Positions 52,310 to 62,108 of a stretch of 64,000 nt of DNA are shown in pieces. The notes under the pieces were generated by a model, which saw only the letters and a list, made by a program, of their open reading frames with translations, made no database searches and had not been told where the DNA came from. Source of the DNA: an uncultured Lachnospiraceae bacterium (GTDB lineage: Bacteria > Bacillota > Clostridia > Lachnospirales > Lachnospiraceae); NCBI GenBank assembly GCA_902789665.1, contig CADAOY010000004.1, positions 124,001 through 188,000 on the forward strand, in the 5' to 3' direction. How positions within the stretch are numbered: the first letter of the stretch is position 1; the number at the start of each line of letters is the position of its first letter. The position numbers and the translations under genes are program-made.

Positions 52310-54331
52310 ATGGGAGCAAATCCAAAGACATATGAAGGTAAAGAACCTTATATATTTATAAGTTACAGTCATAAAGAGTCGGATATTATTATTCCGATTA
52401 TCGAGAGGCTGCAGGCGGATGGATATCGTGTGTGGTATGACGATGGAATTATTCCGGGTACGGAGTGGCCGGAGACCATCGCGCAGCACTTAAATGATTC
52501 TTCAGTATTTATTTGCTTTATATCTCCATCTTACGTGGATTCGTTTAACTGTAAGAGAGAGCTGGATTTCGCAGTGCATAAGAGAAAGGATTTCCTGGCG
52601 GTTTTCCTTGAGGAGACCAAGATGCCTCTTGGAATGGAGATGCAGGTATCATCCGTGCAGGCGATGTTCTATTACAAGACTACACCAGATGAGTTCTTTA
52701 AGATGATGTATGAGTCGGGGCTGATTGAGGCTTGTAAGGCCGGCGAGGGCGAAGCGAGCGTGGGCGATGATGAGGCGAGCGGCGATGGCGCTGGCGAGGC
52801 TAAGGCAGATGCGACAGACCAGCCTAAGGATAGCAGCGAAGGCGTGGGCGCAGCAGGCAGAATGGCTGAAGGCCAGGAACTTGAGAAGGCTCTGGAGACT
52901 GCGGCGAAAGAGGCTGCGAAGGAGCCGGCGAAGGCTGAGAAGAAGGGCAAGAGTGGCAAGAGTAAGGTTGGCTTGATTGTTGGGCTGGTGGCCGGGGTTG
53001 TGCTGGCGGTGATTTTGCTTGCCGGAGTTATTGGAGTGATTTTCCTGGCGGCTCCGAAGAATCCGTATAAGGATCAGGCGGTTGTTGAGCTTTTTGATGA
53101 CACCATCGATGATAAGACTTTAAAGCAGATTCTGTCGGATGAGAGCCTTATGACGCTGCATCTGGAGAACTGTCATTTCCAGATTGCGGACCAGTCGATT
53201 TGGGCAGCGAAGAGCCTTGAGAATGTGGAAGCGCTGGAGCTGATTAACTGCAATCTGACTGATTACGATATGAGCATGATATGTGCTGTGGTAAGTCCTT
53301 CGAAGATTGATATTTCCTATAATCCGGGGGTTGCGGGCACGGATTTTCTCACAACGTGTTCAGGAAATCTTCGTGAGCTGAATATAAATCATACGGGAAT
53401 TAATGATTTGTCCATGCTGCCGAAGACTGAGATTGAGGTGCTTTATGCAGAGAGTAACGGTATTTCTGATATTTCTGCACTGTCCGGAATGACGTCACTT
53501 AGCGAGCTTTACGTTGCGAATAATCTGATTGCGGAAGTGCCGAAGGATACGGACTGGAACAGCCTTAGAATTCTTGATATTTCGGGCAATAATCTGGGTG
53601 ATCTGAATTTCCTTAAAAGCGCGATTCACCTTGAAGTTATCAAGGCAAATGATAATAATATCATGAATGTCAGGGGGCTTGAGAACTGTACGCTGCTTCA
53701 GACAGTTTCTCTGGTGAATAATTCAGTTACATCGGTGGCGCCTTTGGAAGGCTCGAAGGACAGTATCAGATTTCTTATTCTTTCGGATAATAACGTAAGT
53801 AAGATTGATTATTCGCTGCCGGCGCTTGAGTGGCTGGTTATTGATAATAATAATTTCAGATATTTAGGTTTTCTTACGGAATCCCAGGGTCTTGAATATG
53901 TGTCAGCTGCAAGGAACAGGCTGGACAGCATATATGAGATTCAGGACAAGCCTTATCTTAAATATTTAAATGTATCACATAACAGTATTGAGGGTGAGGT
54001 TGATATAAGCGCACTTTCTTCGCTGGAGAGATGCTTTTTGGATCATAACGAGTTTACGACAATTAACGTGAAGGGTGCTGAGTTCCTTGCACTTAACGGT
54101 AATCGCAATCTTGAAAGCATTACAGGGGCTGATGCCACATTCTTACTCAGGGCCAGTGTTTCATATAATGCGAAGCACGAAGATTTGCTTAACAATCCGT
54201 TTTGCAGAGAGATTTATGTGCAGGATGTGCCTCTTGATAAGCAGGTTGCCTATGAGATGATATGGGGCGACAGCATTGTTTTCACTGACGAAGAGGGGCT
54301 GCAGGAGATTATCGATAGCGAAATAAATTAG
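52310..54331 (+). CDS. TIR-transmembrane-leucine-rich-repeat protein
   Basis: Protein of 673 residues; the ATG at 52310 has a GGGG site six bases before it. Residues about 11-135 are a TIR domain: EPYIFISYSHKESD, the loop VWYDDGIIPG, and CKREL with a glutamate (about E84) where NAD-cleaving TIR enzymes keep their catalytic residue. An Ala/Glu/Gly-rich linker (about 140-215) leads to one strong membrane helix (about 220-248). The rest (about 270-670) is a leucine-rich-repeat array (INHTGINDLSMLPKT, LDISGNNLGDLNFL). With a cytoplasmic TIR, the repeats would lie outside the cell. It sits between signalling genes, not in the defence island. Confidence 0.9.
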   Translation: MGANPKTYEGKEPYIFISYSHKESDIIIPIIERLQADGYRVWYDDGIIPGTEWPETIAQHLNDSSVFICFISPSYVDSFNCKRELDFAVHKRKDFLAVFLEETKMPLGMEMQVSSVQAMFYYKTTPDEFFKMMYESGLIEACKAGEGEASVGDDEASGDGAGEAKADATDQPKDSSEGVGAAGRMAEGQELEKALETAAKEAAKEPAKAEKKGKSGKSKVGLIVGLVAGVVLAVILLAGVIGVIFLAAPKNPYKDQAVVELFDDTIDDKTLKQILSDESLMTLHLENCHFQIADQSIWAAKSLENVEALELINCNLTDYDMSMICAVVSPSKIDISYNPGVAGTDFLTTCSGNLRELNINHTGINDLSMLPKTEIEVLYAESNGISDISALSGMTSLSELYVANNLIAEVPKDTDWNSLRILDISGNNLGDLNFLKSAIHLEVIKANDNNIMNVRGLENCTLLQTVSLVNNSVTSVAPLEGSKDSIRFLILSDNNVSKIDYSLPALEWLVIDNNNFRYLGFLTESQGLEYVSAARNRLDSIYEIQDKPYLKYLNVSHNSIEGEVDISALSSLERCFLDHNEFTTINVKGAEFLALNGNRNLESITGADATFLLRASVSYNAKHEDLLNNPFCREIYVQDVPLDKQVAYEMIWGDSIVFTDEEGLQEIIDSEIN

Positions 54332-54354
54332 TAATTAAAATTAAAGGGTGTTAG

Positions 54355-56274
54355 ATGGTTTATCATTTTGAGTTCGACATAGCAGCATTAATATTAACAA
54401 TTTTTATGGCTGTGCTGATTTTCTTCAAGAAAGGTCTTGTTAGGCATGCTAACAGAGTTTTCTTAAGCTTAATCGGTCTTATTTTTCTGTCTGAACTGGC
54501 GGATATTTTTAGCTCCATCTACAATAATTCTCCTTCGCCTTCAACGGTTGTTTATCAGGATTTGTGGAATTATCTGTATCTTTTTGCCCACAACGCCCTG
54601 GCTTACTGTTTTATGATTTATCTTTTCTTCCTCATGGAGTATGTGAAGAAGAAAAAGGTGGCGATGTTTATCCTTTCGATTCCTTTTGCGGTGGATGTGA
54701 TTTTGCTCGCGCTTAATCCGTTTACAAAGTGGGTATTCCTATACGACGAGCGCGGACATTATATTCACGGACCTTTGTTTGTTGTGTTTTATGGCATAGC
54801 ATTTCTTTATATGGTTTTCTCCATTATTTTCGTTATACAGAATCATAAATATCTGGAAATGAGTAAGACCGCGTCTCTGATGGCCTTTTTGTTCATTTCT
54901 TTCGTGCCGGTTATTGTTCAGATTTTCGTTCCTGAATATCTTCTGACACTTTTCTTTGAGACAATCGGTCTTCTTGGAATCCTTTTCTCCATCGAGAATA
55001 AGGATGATACGATTAGTCCAGTGACGGGTATTTTTAACAGGTTTGCTTTGGAAAGTGCCCTTGATACTGCAATGGACAGCGAGGGTTATACCTTATTCTT
55101 AGTCAAAATCCCCAACTTAAATTACTACAACAAAATGATTGGTTTTGTTAACATGAACGAGATTCTTGGAAAGATTTCTGCATGGCTTGAGAAGGAATTT
55201 ATGATGTACGCGTGCTATGACTGCGGGCGCGGGCATTTTGCAGTAGTTTGTGACAAGATTGGGGAAGAGGAAATAGAAAAGTGCAAGAAGGATGTGTTCG
55301 AGAGATTCGAGAAATCCTGGGGCAAGGGTAAGTTTTCCCTGTCGTTCCCGGTGCAGGTTGGTGTGATTCATCTGCCGGAAGATGTTAAGACAATGGAAAA
55401 TTTGCAGATGATTATCGACGCGACTTTTGATGGCAAGGAGTCAGCGATTCTTGACGCGCCTTCGATGATTGCGAAATACGAAAGAAGAGTACTTATTGAG
55501 CAGCTTATTGATAAGGCGCTTACCAATAAGAGTTTTGTTGTGCAGTATCAGCCGATTTGGAATTCGCATACCGGAAAGGTGCAGTCTGCTGAGGCTTTGT
55601 GCCGACTTGTGGATGATGAATATGGCATGATTCCGCCGGATGAATTTATTCCGATTGCGGAGCAAAATGGTACTATCCTGGAGATTGGCAGGATTGTTTT
55701 TGAAGAGGTTTGCCGCTTCTATCAGGAGGAGAGACTTAACAGATTAGGGCTTGATTATATTGAGGTTAATCTTTCTGTGGTTCAGTGTATGGACAGGGAT
55801 CTGAGGCGAATTTTTGATGAGATACTCGACAGGTATTCTCTTGATGCAAAGCATATAAATTTGGAGATTACTGAGTCGGCGACAGCGGACAATCAGAAGG
55901 CGTTAGTGGATACGATTGATACGCTTAGGGAGCGCGGTTTTACGTTTTCTCTGGACGATTATGGAACGGGCTATTCCAACATCACATATATGTATGAGAT
56001 GCCGTTTTCGATTATTAAAGTTGATAAGAGCATTCTGTGGAAGGCCATGGATCCGAAGACGGGCACCGGGCAGAAGGGTGCGATTACATACCTGGAAAAT
56101 ACCATTCGTATGCTGAGAGATATGGAATACAGCGTGCTTGTGGAAGGCGTGGAGACGATGGAGCAGAAGATGCTTCTTGAAGGGCTGGAGTGCGATTATT
56201 TTCAGGGGTATTATTTTTCGAAACCGATTCAGAAAGATGTATTTCTTGATTACTTAAGGGTGGTGAATGCTTAA
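54355..56274 (+). CDS. 7TM-GGDEF(degenerate)-EAL cyclic-di-GMP phosphodiesterase
   Basis: Protein of 639 residues. Seven hydrophobic segments fill the first ~220 residues (histidine-kinase-N-terminal-like 7TM). A GGDEF domain (about 220-370) has lost its signature, reading GRGHF at that place, so it should not make cyclic-di-GMP. The EAL domain (about 380-635) is complete: AEALCR, NLSVVQ, LEITESAT, LDDYGTGYSN, KVDKSIL, VEGVET and FQGYYFSKP hold the metal-binding and catalytic residues, so it likely degrades cyclic-di-GMP. It overlaps the next gene by one base. Confidence 0.92.
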   Translation: MVYHFEFDIAALILTIFMAVLIFFKKGLVRHANRVFLSLIGLIFLSELADIFSSIYNNSPSPSTVVYQDLWNYLYLFAHNALAYCFMIYLFFLMEYVKKKKVAMFILSIPFAVDVILLALNPFTKWVFLYDERGHYIHGPLFVVFYGIAFLYMVFSIIFVIQNHKYLEMSKTASLMAFLFISFVPVIVQIFVPEYLLTLFFETIGLLGILFSIENKDDTISPVTGIFNRFALESALDTAMDSEGYTLFLVKIPNLNYYNKMIGFVNMNEILGKISAWLEKEFMMYACYDCGRGHFAVVCDKIGEEEIEKCKKDVFERFEKSWGKGKFSLSFPVQVGVIHLPEDVKTMENLQMIIDATFDGKESAILDAPSMIAKYERRVLIEQLIDKALTNKSFVVQYQPIWNSHTGKVQSAEALCRLVDDEYGMIPPDEFIPIAEQNGTILEIGRIVFEEVCRFYQEERLNRLGLDYIEVNLSVVQCMDRDLRRIFDEILDRYSLDAKHINLEITESATADNQKALVDTIDTLRERGFTFSLDDYGTGYSNITYMYEMPFSIIKVDKSILWKAMDPKTGTGQKGAITYLENTIRMLRDMEYSVLVEGVETMEQKMLLEGLECDYFQGYYFSKPIQKDVFLDYLRVVNA

Positions 56275-57368
56275 TGGTACTGGGTTATTATGTTGTAATA
56301 TGCATAATTTCATTTATTTGCTGCGTGATTTTCTATCTGAAACTGCGTTCAAATTACTCATTTTTATTCCCGCTTATTTTTATAATGGCGTTCTTGTCGC
56401 ATATGAGTTATATTTTCATGGCGCTTTCGAAGAACGTGGAGGAGGCGCTGCTTGCCAATAAAATTCTCTACATAGGCGGCTGTTATCTGCAGCTTGTTGG
56501 CCTTATGCTCATCATCTCAATCTGCAATATTCATCTGCCGAAGTGGTTACATTTTATGATGACTGCTTTTAGTACTTTGATATATGGATTCGCGCTGACG
56601 GCCGGGTATCTGCCGATTTTTTACAAGAGCGTTGATATTGAAGTCAGGAACGGAATAACGGTGCTTATTAAGGAGTACGGGCCGCTTCATATACTTTTCT
56701 ATATTGAGATAATTCTTTATCTGCTTATAACCATCGGCGTTCTTATTTATGGATGGGTCAAAAGACCCGACGTGTCGAGACGAAACCTGATGATTGCTGC
56801 GGTTATGCAGATTTTTTCCATATTCGCGTATTTTGTCGGTCGGTCCATTACCAAGGAAATTGAGTGGATGGCCCTGGCTGACCTGGTGGACGAGATAGGA
56901 TTCCTTCTTATCATGGACAGAGTCATGCTGTATAAGGTTGATTCTCTGGTTATCAGCTCGATTTTGGAGGACGGGTCTTTTGGATATGTGTCATTGGATT
57001 TGAATAAGAAATATTTGAGTTCAACGGATGCGGTTAAGAGATTTATTCCAAAACTCGCCGGGAATCATGCCGATTCGGAGATTGAGGATGATGAATTAAG
57101 GAAAGTTATTGGAAAGTGGATTGATGATTTTAAGGCGAATAATGTGTCCACAACCCATACTTACAGGCGCAATGGAAGCATCTATCTTGTTCGTATATCT
57201 GACCTGTATGATGGACGGCGTAAGAGAGGATACCTTCTGGAAATCTCTGATGATACGGCGCATCAGCAGCATCTTGAGGGAATTGAGAGATATAATAAGA
57301 ATCTTAATGCTGAGCTTATGGCGAAGACTAAGCTGATTAGGGAGCTTAGGGGTGAGAAGGGGAAGTAG
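56274..57368 (+). CDS. 7TM receptor-like membrane protein without output domain
   Basis: Protein of 364 residues, start overlapping the previous stop (TAATG). The first ~220 residues form seven membrane segments like the 7TM part of sensor kinases and GGDEF proteins. The soluble rest (about 225-335) resembles a PAS-like domain (FGYVSLDLNKKYLSSTDAV) and ends in a short coiled coil, where an output domain would usually begin. It may pass signals to the coupled EAL protein, or be a truncated sensor. The first option is supported by translational coupling. Confidence 0.8.
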   Translation: MVLGYYVVICIISFICCVIFYLKLRSNYSFLFPLIFIMAFLSHMSYIFMALSKNVEEALLANKILYIGGCYLQLVGLMLIISICNIHLPKWLHFMMTAFSTLIYGFALTAGYLPIFYKSVDIEVRNGITVLIKEYGPLHILFYIEIILYLLITIGVLIYGWVKRPDVSRRNLMIAAVMQIFSIFAYFVGRSITKEIEWMALADLVDEIGFLLIMDRVMLYKVDSLVISSILEDGSFGYVSLDLNKKYLSSTDAVKRFIPKLAGNHADSEIEDDELRKVIGKWIDDFKANNVSTTHTYRRNGSIYLVRISDLYDGRRKRGYLLEISDDTAHQQHLEGIERYNKNLNAELMAKTKLIRELRGEKGK

Positions 57369-57422
57369 TGGATGCACTTTACCCCGTCCCTAGTGGCATA
57401 AAAATAAGGATGAATTGTAAAA

Positions 57423-58385
57423 GTGGTTTCTGTAATTATACCGGTTTATAACAGAATAAATACATTAAGAAGGTGCGTTGAATCTTTGCTTAATCAGACA
57501 TATAAGGATATAGAGATTATTCTTGTTGATGATGAGTCGACGGACTCTACGGATGTGCTATGTGATGAACTTAGTAAAGAAGATTCGAGAGTTAAGTCCA
57601 TGCACGTTGAAGGCGATGGAGTTGCAGATACGAGAAATCGAGGTATCGCAGTGGCACAGGGAGAGTATCTGACATTTGTTGATTCAGATGACTATGTTGA
57701 GCCTGCTTATATAGAGAAACTACTTGCGGCGATTAATGAAGAAGGCTGTATTATGGCTATGTGCAACTGTATAGACGTAAGAGGTGGCGGCCGAAAGGAA
57801 TGTATTTTCCCGGGAAATGGGAAACGCGAGATTAAGGCATTCTTGGAAGATGCAATGTATTGCAGAGCTAACGGAGGAACATGCTGGGCTAAGATTTATA
57901 AACGTGATTTAGTTAAGCATATGTTTAGAAAATATAATTATAACGAGGATCTTTTCTTTGTATTTGATTACCTTTTAGAGTGTGAATTATCAGGTGAGAG
58001 TGCATATATAAATATGGTTCCGGATTGTCTGTATTATTATTCTCCTGTTGAGAATAGTATATCCGTTGTTAAAACCACATCTGATTTGATGGATGTGATA
58101 AATGTGTGTCTGTCAATAAAGGATATATGCAAAGAAAAGTGTCCGGATATACTTATATTTGCAGAGGCACTTCTTCTTAATAATGCTTTCTTTTCATATC
58201 TTAATTCAAAGAGTGATAAGAGTAGTGAAGGTGTAAGTTTAAGAGAAAAGGCAGTATCGGTTATTAATGAATACCGTGGAAGAGTTATTAAGGATAAAAA
58301 GGCAACTTTTAAAACAAGGATGGCCTGTTTTATGTCATATATATCCATGGGATTGTTGTCTTGTTTTTATGGGATGATTAAATAG
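57423..58385 (+). CDS. Family 2 glycosyltransferase
   Basis: GT-A fold transferase of 320 residues starting at GTG. VSVIIPVYNR opens the nucleotide-sugar binding part, DDESTDST follows, and the metal-binding motif is FVDSDDY near residue 90. The C-terminal part is variable and sets acceptor choice. It probably adds a sugar to a lipid-linked polysaccharide precursor at the cytoplasmic membrane. It is the first of seven plus-strand genes of a surface polysaccharide locus. Confidence 0.9.
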   Translation: MVSVIIPVYNRINTLRRCVESLLNQTYKDIEIILVDDESTDSTDVLCDELSKEDSRVKSMHVEGDGVADTRNRGIAVAQGEYLTFVDSDDYVEPAYIEKLLAAINEEGCIMAMCNCIDVRGGGRKECIFPGNGKREIKAFLEDAMYCRANGGTCWAKIYKRDLVKHMFRKYNYNEDLFFVFDYLLECELSGESAYINMVPDCLYYYSPVENSISVVKTTSDLMDVINVCLSIKDICKEKCPDILIFAEALLLNNAFFSYLNSKSDKSSEGVSLREKAVSVINEYRGRVIKDKKATFKTRMACFMSYISMGLLSCFYGMIK

Positions 58386-58408
58386 TACAGAGTTGTGGGG
58401 GATATTAA

Positions 58409-59245
58409 TTGGATACAAATCTTATTTCTGTAGTGACAGTATGTTTCAATGCTGAGAAAGACATTGAATATACTATAGAATCTATACTGAATCAGGATTA
58501 TGCTCATTATGAATATCTGATTAAAGATGGCGGGTCCCTTGATTCAACAATCCAGATAGCAGAAAAATACAAAGATAAATTTAAAGAAAAGAATATTTCA
58601 TTTCGCGTTGTCTCTAAAAATGACAACGGTATATATGATGCTATGAATAAGGCTCTTGAGTTTATTTCAGGGGAATGGGTTATATATATTAATGCGGGAG
58701 ATGCTTTATATGATAATCATACCTTATCAAAGCTATCAGAGGATGTATCACCTGAATATGATATTCTTTATGGCAACGCTGTTTTGACTGACAGGGGTAA
58801 ATACAAGCTTCTTAAAGCAGGCGTTGAAGAGGACTGGCAAAAGACTAATCCTATGTGCCATCAGGCTACATTGACCAGGACGGATGTGGTGAGGAAGTTT
58901 TTATTTGATACGAAGTATGAGATATCGGCTGATTATGATTTATCGCTTCGAATATATTTAGCGGATGCTTCCAGGCTTAAGAGGCTGGATTATGTGATGA
59001 GTATCTTTATGTTTGGGGGCATGAGCGATAGTAAGATATTTAAAAGAGAAAAAGAATTTAATGAATCAAGAAAGATAAATGGATTGAAGAGAGTGGCTTT
59101 CCCAGGGCTTCTTATATTTAAGAATGTTATGGTTTATGTGATTAGAAGATGGGCTACCGTTATTCTGAAAGGCGGATTTTACTCTAAAAAGAGGGGCTGG
59201 TATTCTACTAAAGCTGAAGCAGCCAGGGAAGGCGAAAAGAAATGA
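58409..59245 (+). CDS. Family 2 glycosyltransferase
   Basis: Transferase of 278 residues starting at TTG after a GGGGG site. LISVVTVCFNAEKDIEYTI and LIKDGGSLDST are typical of the WcaA/colanic acid branch of GT2. The usual D-x-D is replaced by INAGD, as in relatives of that branch. The invariant GIYDAMNKAL is present. It overlaps the next gene by four bases (ATGA), so the genes are coupled. Confidence 0.9.
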   Translation: MDTNLISVVTVCFNAEKDIEYTIESILNQDYAHYEYLIKDGGSLDSTIQIAEKYKDKFKEKNISFRVVSKNDNGIYDAMNKALEFISGEWVIYINAGDALYDNHTLSKLSEDVSPEYDILYGNAVLTDRGKYKLLKAGVEEDWQKTNPMCHQATLTRTDVVRKFLFDTKYEISADYDLSLRIYLADASRLKRLDYVMSIFMFGGMSDSKIFKREKEFNESRKINGLKRVAFPGLLIFKNVMVYVIRRWATVILKGGFYSKKRGWYSTKAEAAREGEKK

Positions 59246-60276
59246 AGGATAGGCAGATGTGCGAGATAAGCGTTATTATTCCTGTTTATAATAAAAAAAA
59301 TTATATAGTTGATACTGTTAAGTGTGTTTTGGCACAGACTTATACTGATTATGAACTTCTGCTTATTGACGATGGTTCTACAGATGGGTCAGGTGATATC
59401 TGTGATTGCCTGGCAGAAAAAGATGAAAGAATAAATGTGGTTCATACCACTAATCATGGCGTTGGCGCTGCAAGGAATCTGGGAATTAAGAAAGCAAACG
59501 GAAAATATATAAGTTTTATTGATGCAGACGACAGGGTAGATAAAAGATTTCTTGAAAAGTTATATAAGGCTATTACAGATAATGATGCTGGCATGGCTGT
59601 GTGTGAGTATTTCGAAGAAGGAAATGGAAAGAAGAAATATCATCGCTATAAGAGTATTAATTCCGGAAATGAAATATATGAGGTTTTAAGTCAGGATTTA
59701 TTATGCATCATATGGAATAAGCTGTTTGTCAGAAAGAAGATTAAACACTTATTTGATGAACATATTTCAACCTGTGAAGACAGCATATTCTGTACAATGT
59801 ATTATTTTGACAATAAACCAAAAGTTGCCTGTGTAAATGAAGTTTTATACGGATATGTGGTTCGTTATGATGGCCTTACATCTAATTTGCAAAAGCAGGC
59901 ATATGAAGGGATTAATAATTATCTTAAAATAAACAGATTAATCACTGAAATGATTGATGACGAGGAGATAAAGAAGTTAGCTATCCATCATGTATACAGG
60001 GTTTATTATTATGGGATTTATCTGTTTATATACAGGAATCTTATTAAAGGTAAAACTGATGTAGAAAAACTTGCAATAATTGAAGAGATTATTAATGATA
60101 AAAAATATCAGAGAATTATAAGATTTATGCTTATATATTCTTTTAGAAATATTAAGGCAGAAAGAACTTCATGTGTGGAATTTTTAATAATTATGGCTTC
60201 TGTCTTGAAGTGTAAAAAAGCAGTTTATTATATCACGAAGGTGAGACAATGTCCGGAAATAGCGAACCACTTGTAA
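59242..60276 (+). CDS. Family 2 glycosyltransferase
   Basis: Transferase of 344 residues with ISVIIPVYNKKNYI at the N-terminus, IDDGSTDGSG and the metal motif FIDADD near residue 93. NKLFVRKKIK and TCEDSIF, with the ED pair commonly seen in capsule GT2 enzymes, follow. It overlaps both neighbours. The C-terminal ~120 residues are helical. The sugar specificity is not visible. Confidence 0.9.
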   Translation: MKDRQMCEISVIIPVYNKKNYIVDTVKCVLAQTYTDYELLLIDDGSTDGSGDICDCLAEKDERINVVHTTNHGVGAARNLGIKKANGKYISFIDADDRVDKRFLEKLYKAITDNDAGMAVCEYFEEGNGKKKYHRYKSINSGNEIYEVLSQDLLCIIWNKLFVRKKIKHLFDEHISTCEDSIFCTMYYFDNKPKVACVNEVLYGYVVRYDGLTSNLQKQAYEGINNYLKINRLITEMIDDEEIKKLAIHHVYRVYYYGIYLFIYRNLIKGKTDVEKLAIIEEIINDKKYQRIIRFMLIYSFRNIKAERTSCVEFLIIMASVLKCKKAVYYITKVRQCPEIANHL

Positions 60277-61244
60277 GTATAGTAATACCGATATACAACG
60301 CAGAGCAATATTTAGAAGAATCCATTCGCTCTGTACTTGATCAGTCATATGGAAATTTGCAGATTATCTGTGTTGATGATGGCTCTACTGATAACAGCCT
60401 TAAGATTGCTGAAAAACTTAAGAACGATGACCCTAGAATTGTCCTGTTATCCAAAGAAAATGAAGGCGCGGGAGTAGCCAGAAATAAGGGTATGGAAGTG
60501 GCACAGGGTAAATATGTATATTTCTTTGATGCTGATGATTATCTTCGTAAGAACGCCATTAAAACTCTGGTTAAAACAGCGGAGAAGCACAGTGCTGACA
60601 TAGTTTTATTTGGATATTATAAGTTTAACGATAATAAGAAAACAAAGGTTGCTTATTCGCCAAAAGTATTAAGGGTACCACTTAATAAGGTTATTACTCC
60701 AGAGAGCATTTCAGACAGACTATATCAGGCTGATCACGGTATGCCATGGAATAAGTTTTATAATCGGGATTTTGTTAAGAAAACAGGAGTTGAATTCCAG
60801 GCACTTAAGAATACCAATGATGAATTTTTCTCACGTATTACCACAGTGGAAGCTAATGGTATTGTTTTCATAAACAAGGTTCTTGCTGGTTACAGGGTTG
60901 GAAACAGAAAAAGCCTGCAGGGAAGTACCAACAAGAATATTCTTGATTGCACTTATGCAATTAAGGCAATATATGACGAACTTAAAGCCAGAAATTATTA
61001 TGATAAATATTCTGAAACATATAAAAGGTTAGTGGGATATATAATCATGCTTAAGCTTATGGCTAAGGATTCTGAGTCATTCAATGTTCTGGCAGAGGAA
61101 ATAAGAACTAATATTTTAAAGAAGTGTGAGATGAGCGAGGATTATCTTGAAGAGCGTTTTAAAACCGCATACAGGGCTTTAGAACATAATGATTATGATA
61201 AGGCAAGAGAAGAACTGGAATTAATAGGCAGGACATGGAAATAG
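60249..61244 (+). CDS. Family 2 glycosyltransferase
   Basis: Transferase of 331 residues, start 28 bp inside the preceding gene. LVSIVIPIYNAEQYL, VDDGSTDNS and FFDADDYL near residue 95 are the GT-A motifs; MPWNKFYNRDFV and NTNDEFF follow. The ABC permease gene begins directly after its stop. It belongs to the same operon. Confidence 0.9.
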   Translation: MSGNSEPLVSIVIPIYNAEQYLEESIRSVLDQSYGNLQIICVDDGSTDNSLKIAEKLKNDDPRIVLLSKENEGAGVARNKGMEVAQGKYVYFFDADDYLRKNAIKTLVKTAEKHSADIVLFGYYKFNDNKKTKVAYSPKVLRVPLNKVITPESISDRLYQADHGMPWNKFYNRDFVKKTGVEFQALKNTNDEFFSRITTVEANGIVFINKVLAGYRVGNRKSLQGSTNKNILDCTYAIKAIYDELKARNYYDKYSETYKRLVGYIIMLKLMAKDSESFNVLAEEIRTNILKKCEMSEDYLEERFKTAYRALEHNDYDKAREELELIGRTWK

Positions 61245-62096
61245 ATGAAATTTGATGATTACAAATGGGATACTGTGATTGAGGCAAAGCAGAATCCTTT
61301 TGCTCTTAATGTCAGGGAGATTGTGGAGTATAAGGATCTGATTTATCTTTTTGTGAAAAGAGATATTGCTACAACTTACAAGCAGACGATATTAGGCCCA
61401 TTATGGTATCTTTTCCAACCGATATTTACGACCATAATGTTTATGGTGGTATTTAATCATGTGGCGGCACTTAGTACAGAAGATGTGCCACCGGTTCTTT
61501 TTTATGCCATAGGAACAATTCTATGGTCTTTCTTTAGTTCGCTTTTGACCAATCAGGCCCGGGTATTTTATGCCAATAAGGATATATTCGGTAAAGTTTA
61601 TTTTCCAAGGCTGACAGTGCCAATTTCTCTTATATTCAGTGAACTTACCAAGTTCGCCATTCAGTTTGTTTTATTCATCATAATCTTTGTGGTTTATTTG
61701 TTTAATGGTTATGGGGCTTATTTAAGCTGGAGACTGTTGCTAATTCCGGTGCTTATGATATGGCTTATTCTTATGGCGTCCGGTCTTGGACTTGCCATTT
61801 CTTCAATTACCACAAGGTACAGGGATTTGGCCAAGGCGCTGGAATTTTTCCTGGCAATGTTTATGTATGCAACGCCTGTTGTGTATCCACTTTCCATGGT
61901 GAGTGGTAAACTCAGGATTTTGTTTGAGCTAAATCCAATAACGGCGGTGCTTGAGTGCTTCAGATATGCCTGTTTTGGTGTGGGAGATGTGTCGCTTAGC
62001 ACGATAATGTTAAGCACCGGGTGTACGCTAATTTTTGTTTCGCTTGGAATACTGTTATTTAATAAAAATGAGAAAGATTTTGTTGATGTGATTTAA
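61245..62096 (+). CDS. ABC-2 type polysaccharide export permease (Wzm/TagG-like)
   Basis: Membrane component of 283 residues with six hydrophobic segments. LIYLFVKRDIATTYKQTILGP and LWYLFQPIFTTIMFMVVF are characteristic of ABC-2 exporters of O-antigen, teichoic acid or capsule. The start follows the previous stop without a gap. It pairs with the ATPase gene 12 bp downstream to move the undecaprenol-linked polymer made by the neighbouring transferases across the membrane. Confidence 0.93.
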   Translation: MKFDDYKWDTVIEAKQNPFALNVREIVEYKDLIYLFVKRDIATTYKQTILGPLWYLFQPIFTTIMFMVVFNHVAALSTEDVPPVLFYAIGTILWSFFSSLLTNQARVFYANKDIFGKVYFPRLTVPISLIFSELTKFAIQFVLFIIIFVVYLFNGYGAYLSWRLLLIPVLMIWLILMASGLGLAISSITTRYRDLAKALEFFLAMFMYATPVVYPLSMVSGKLRILFELNPITAVLECFRYACFGVGDVSLSTIMLSTGCTLIFVSLGILLFNKNEKDFVDVI

Positions 62097-62108
62097 TGGG
62101 AAAGCAGT

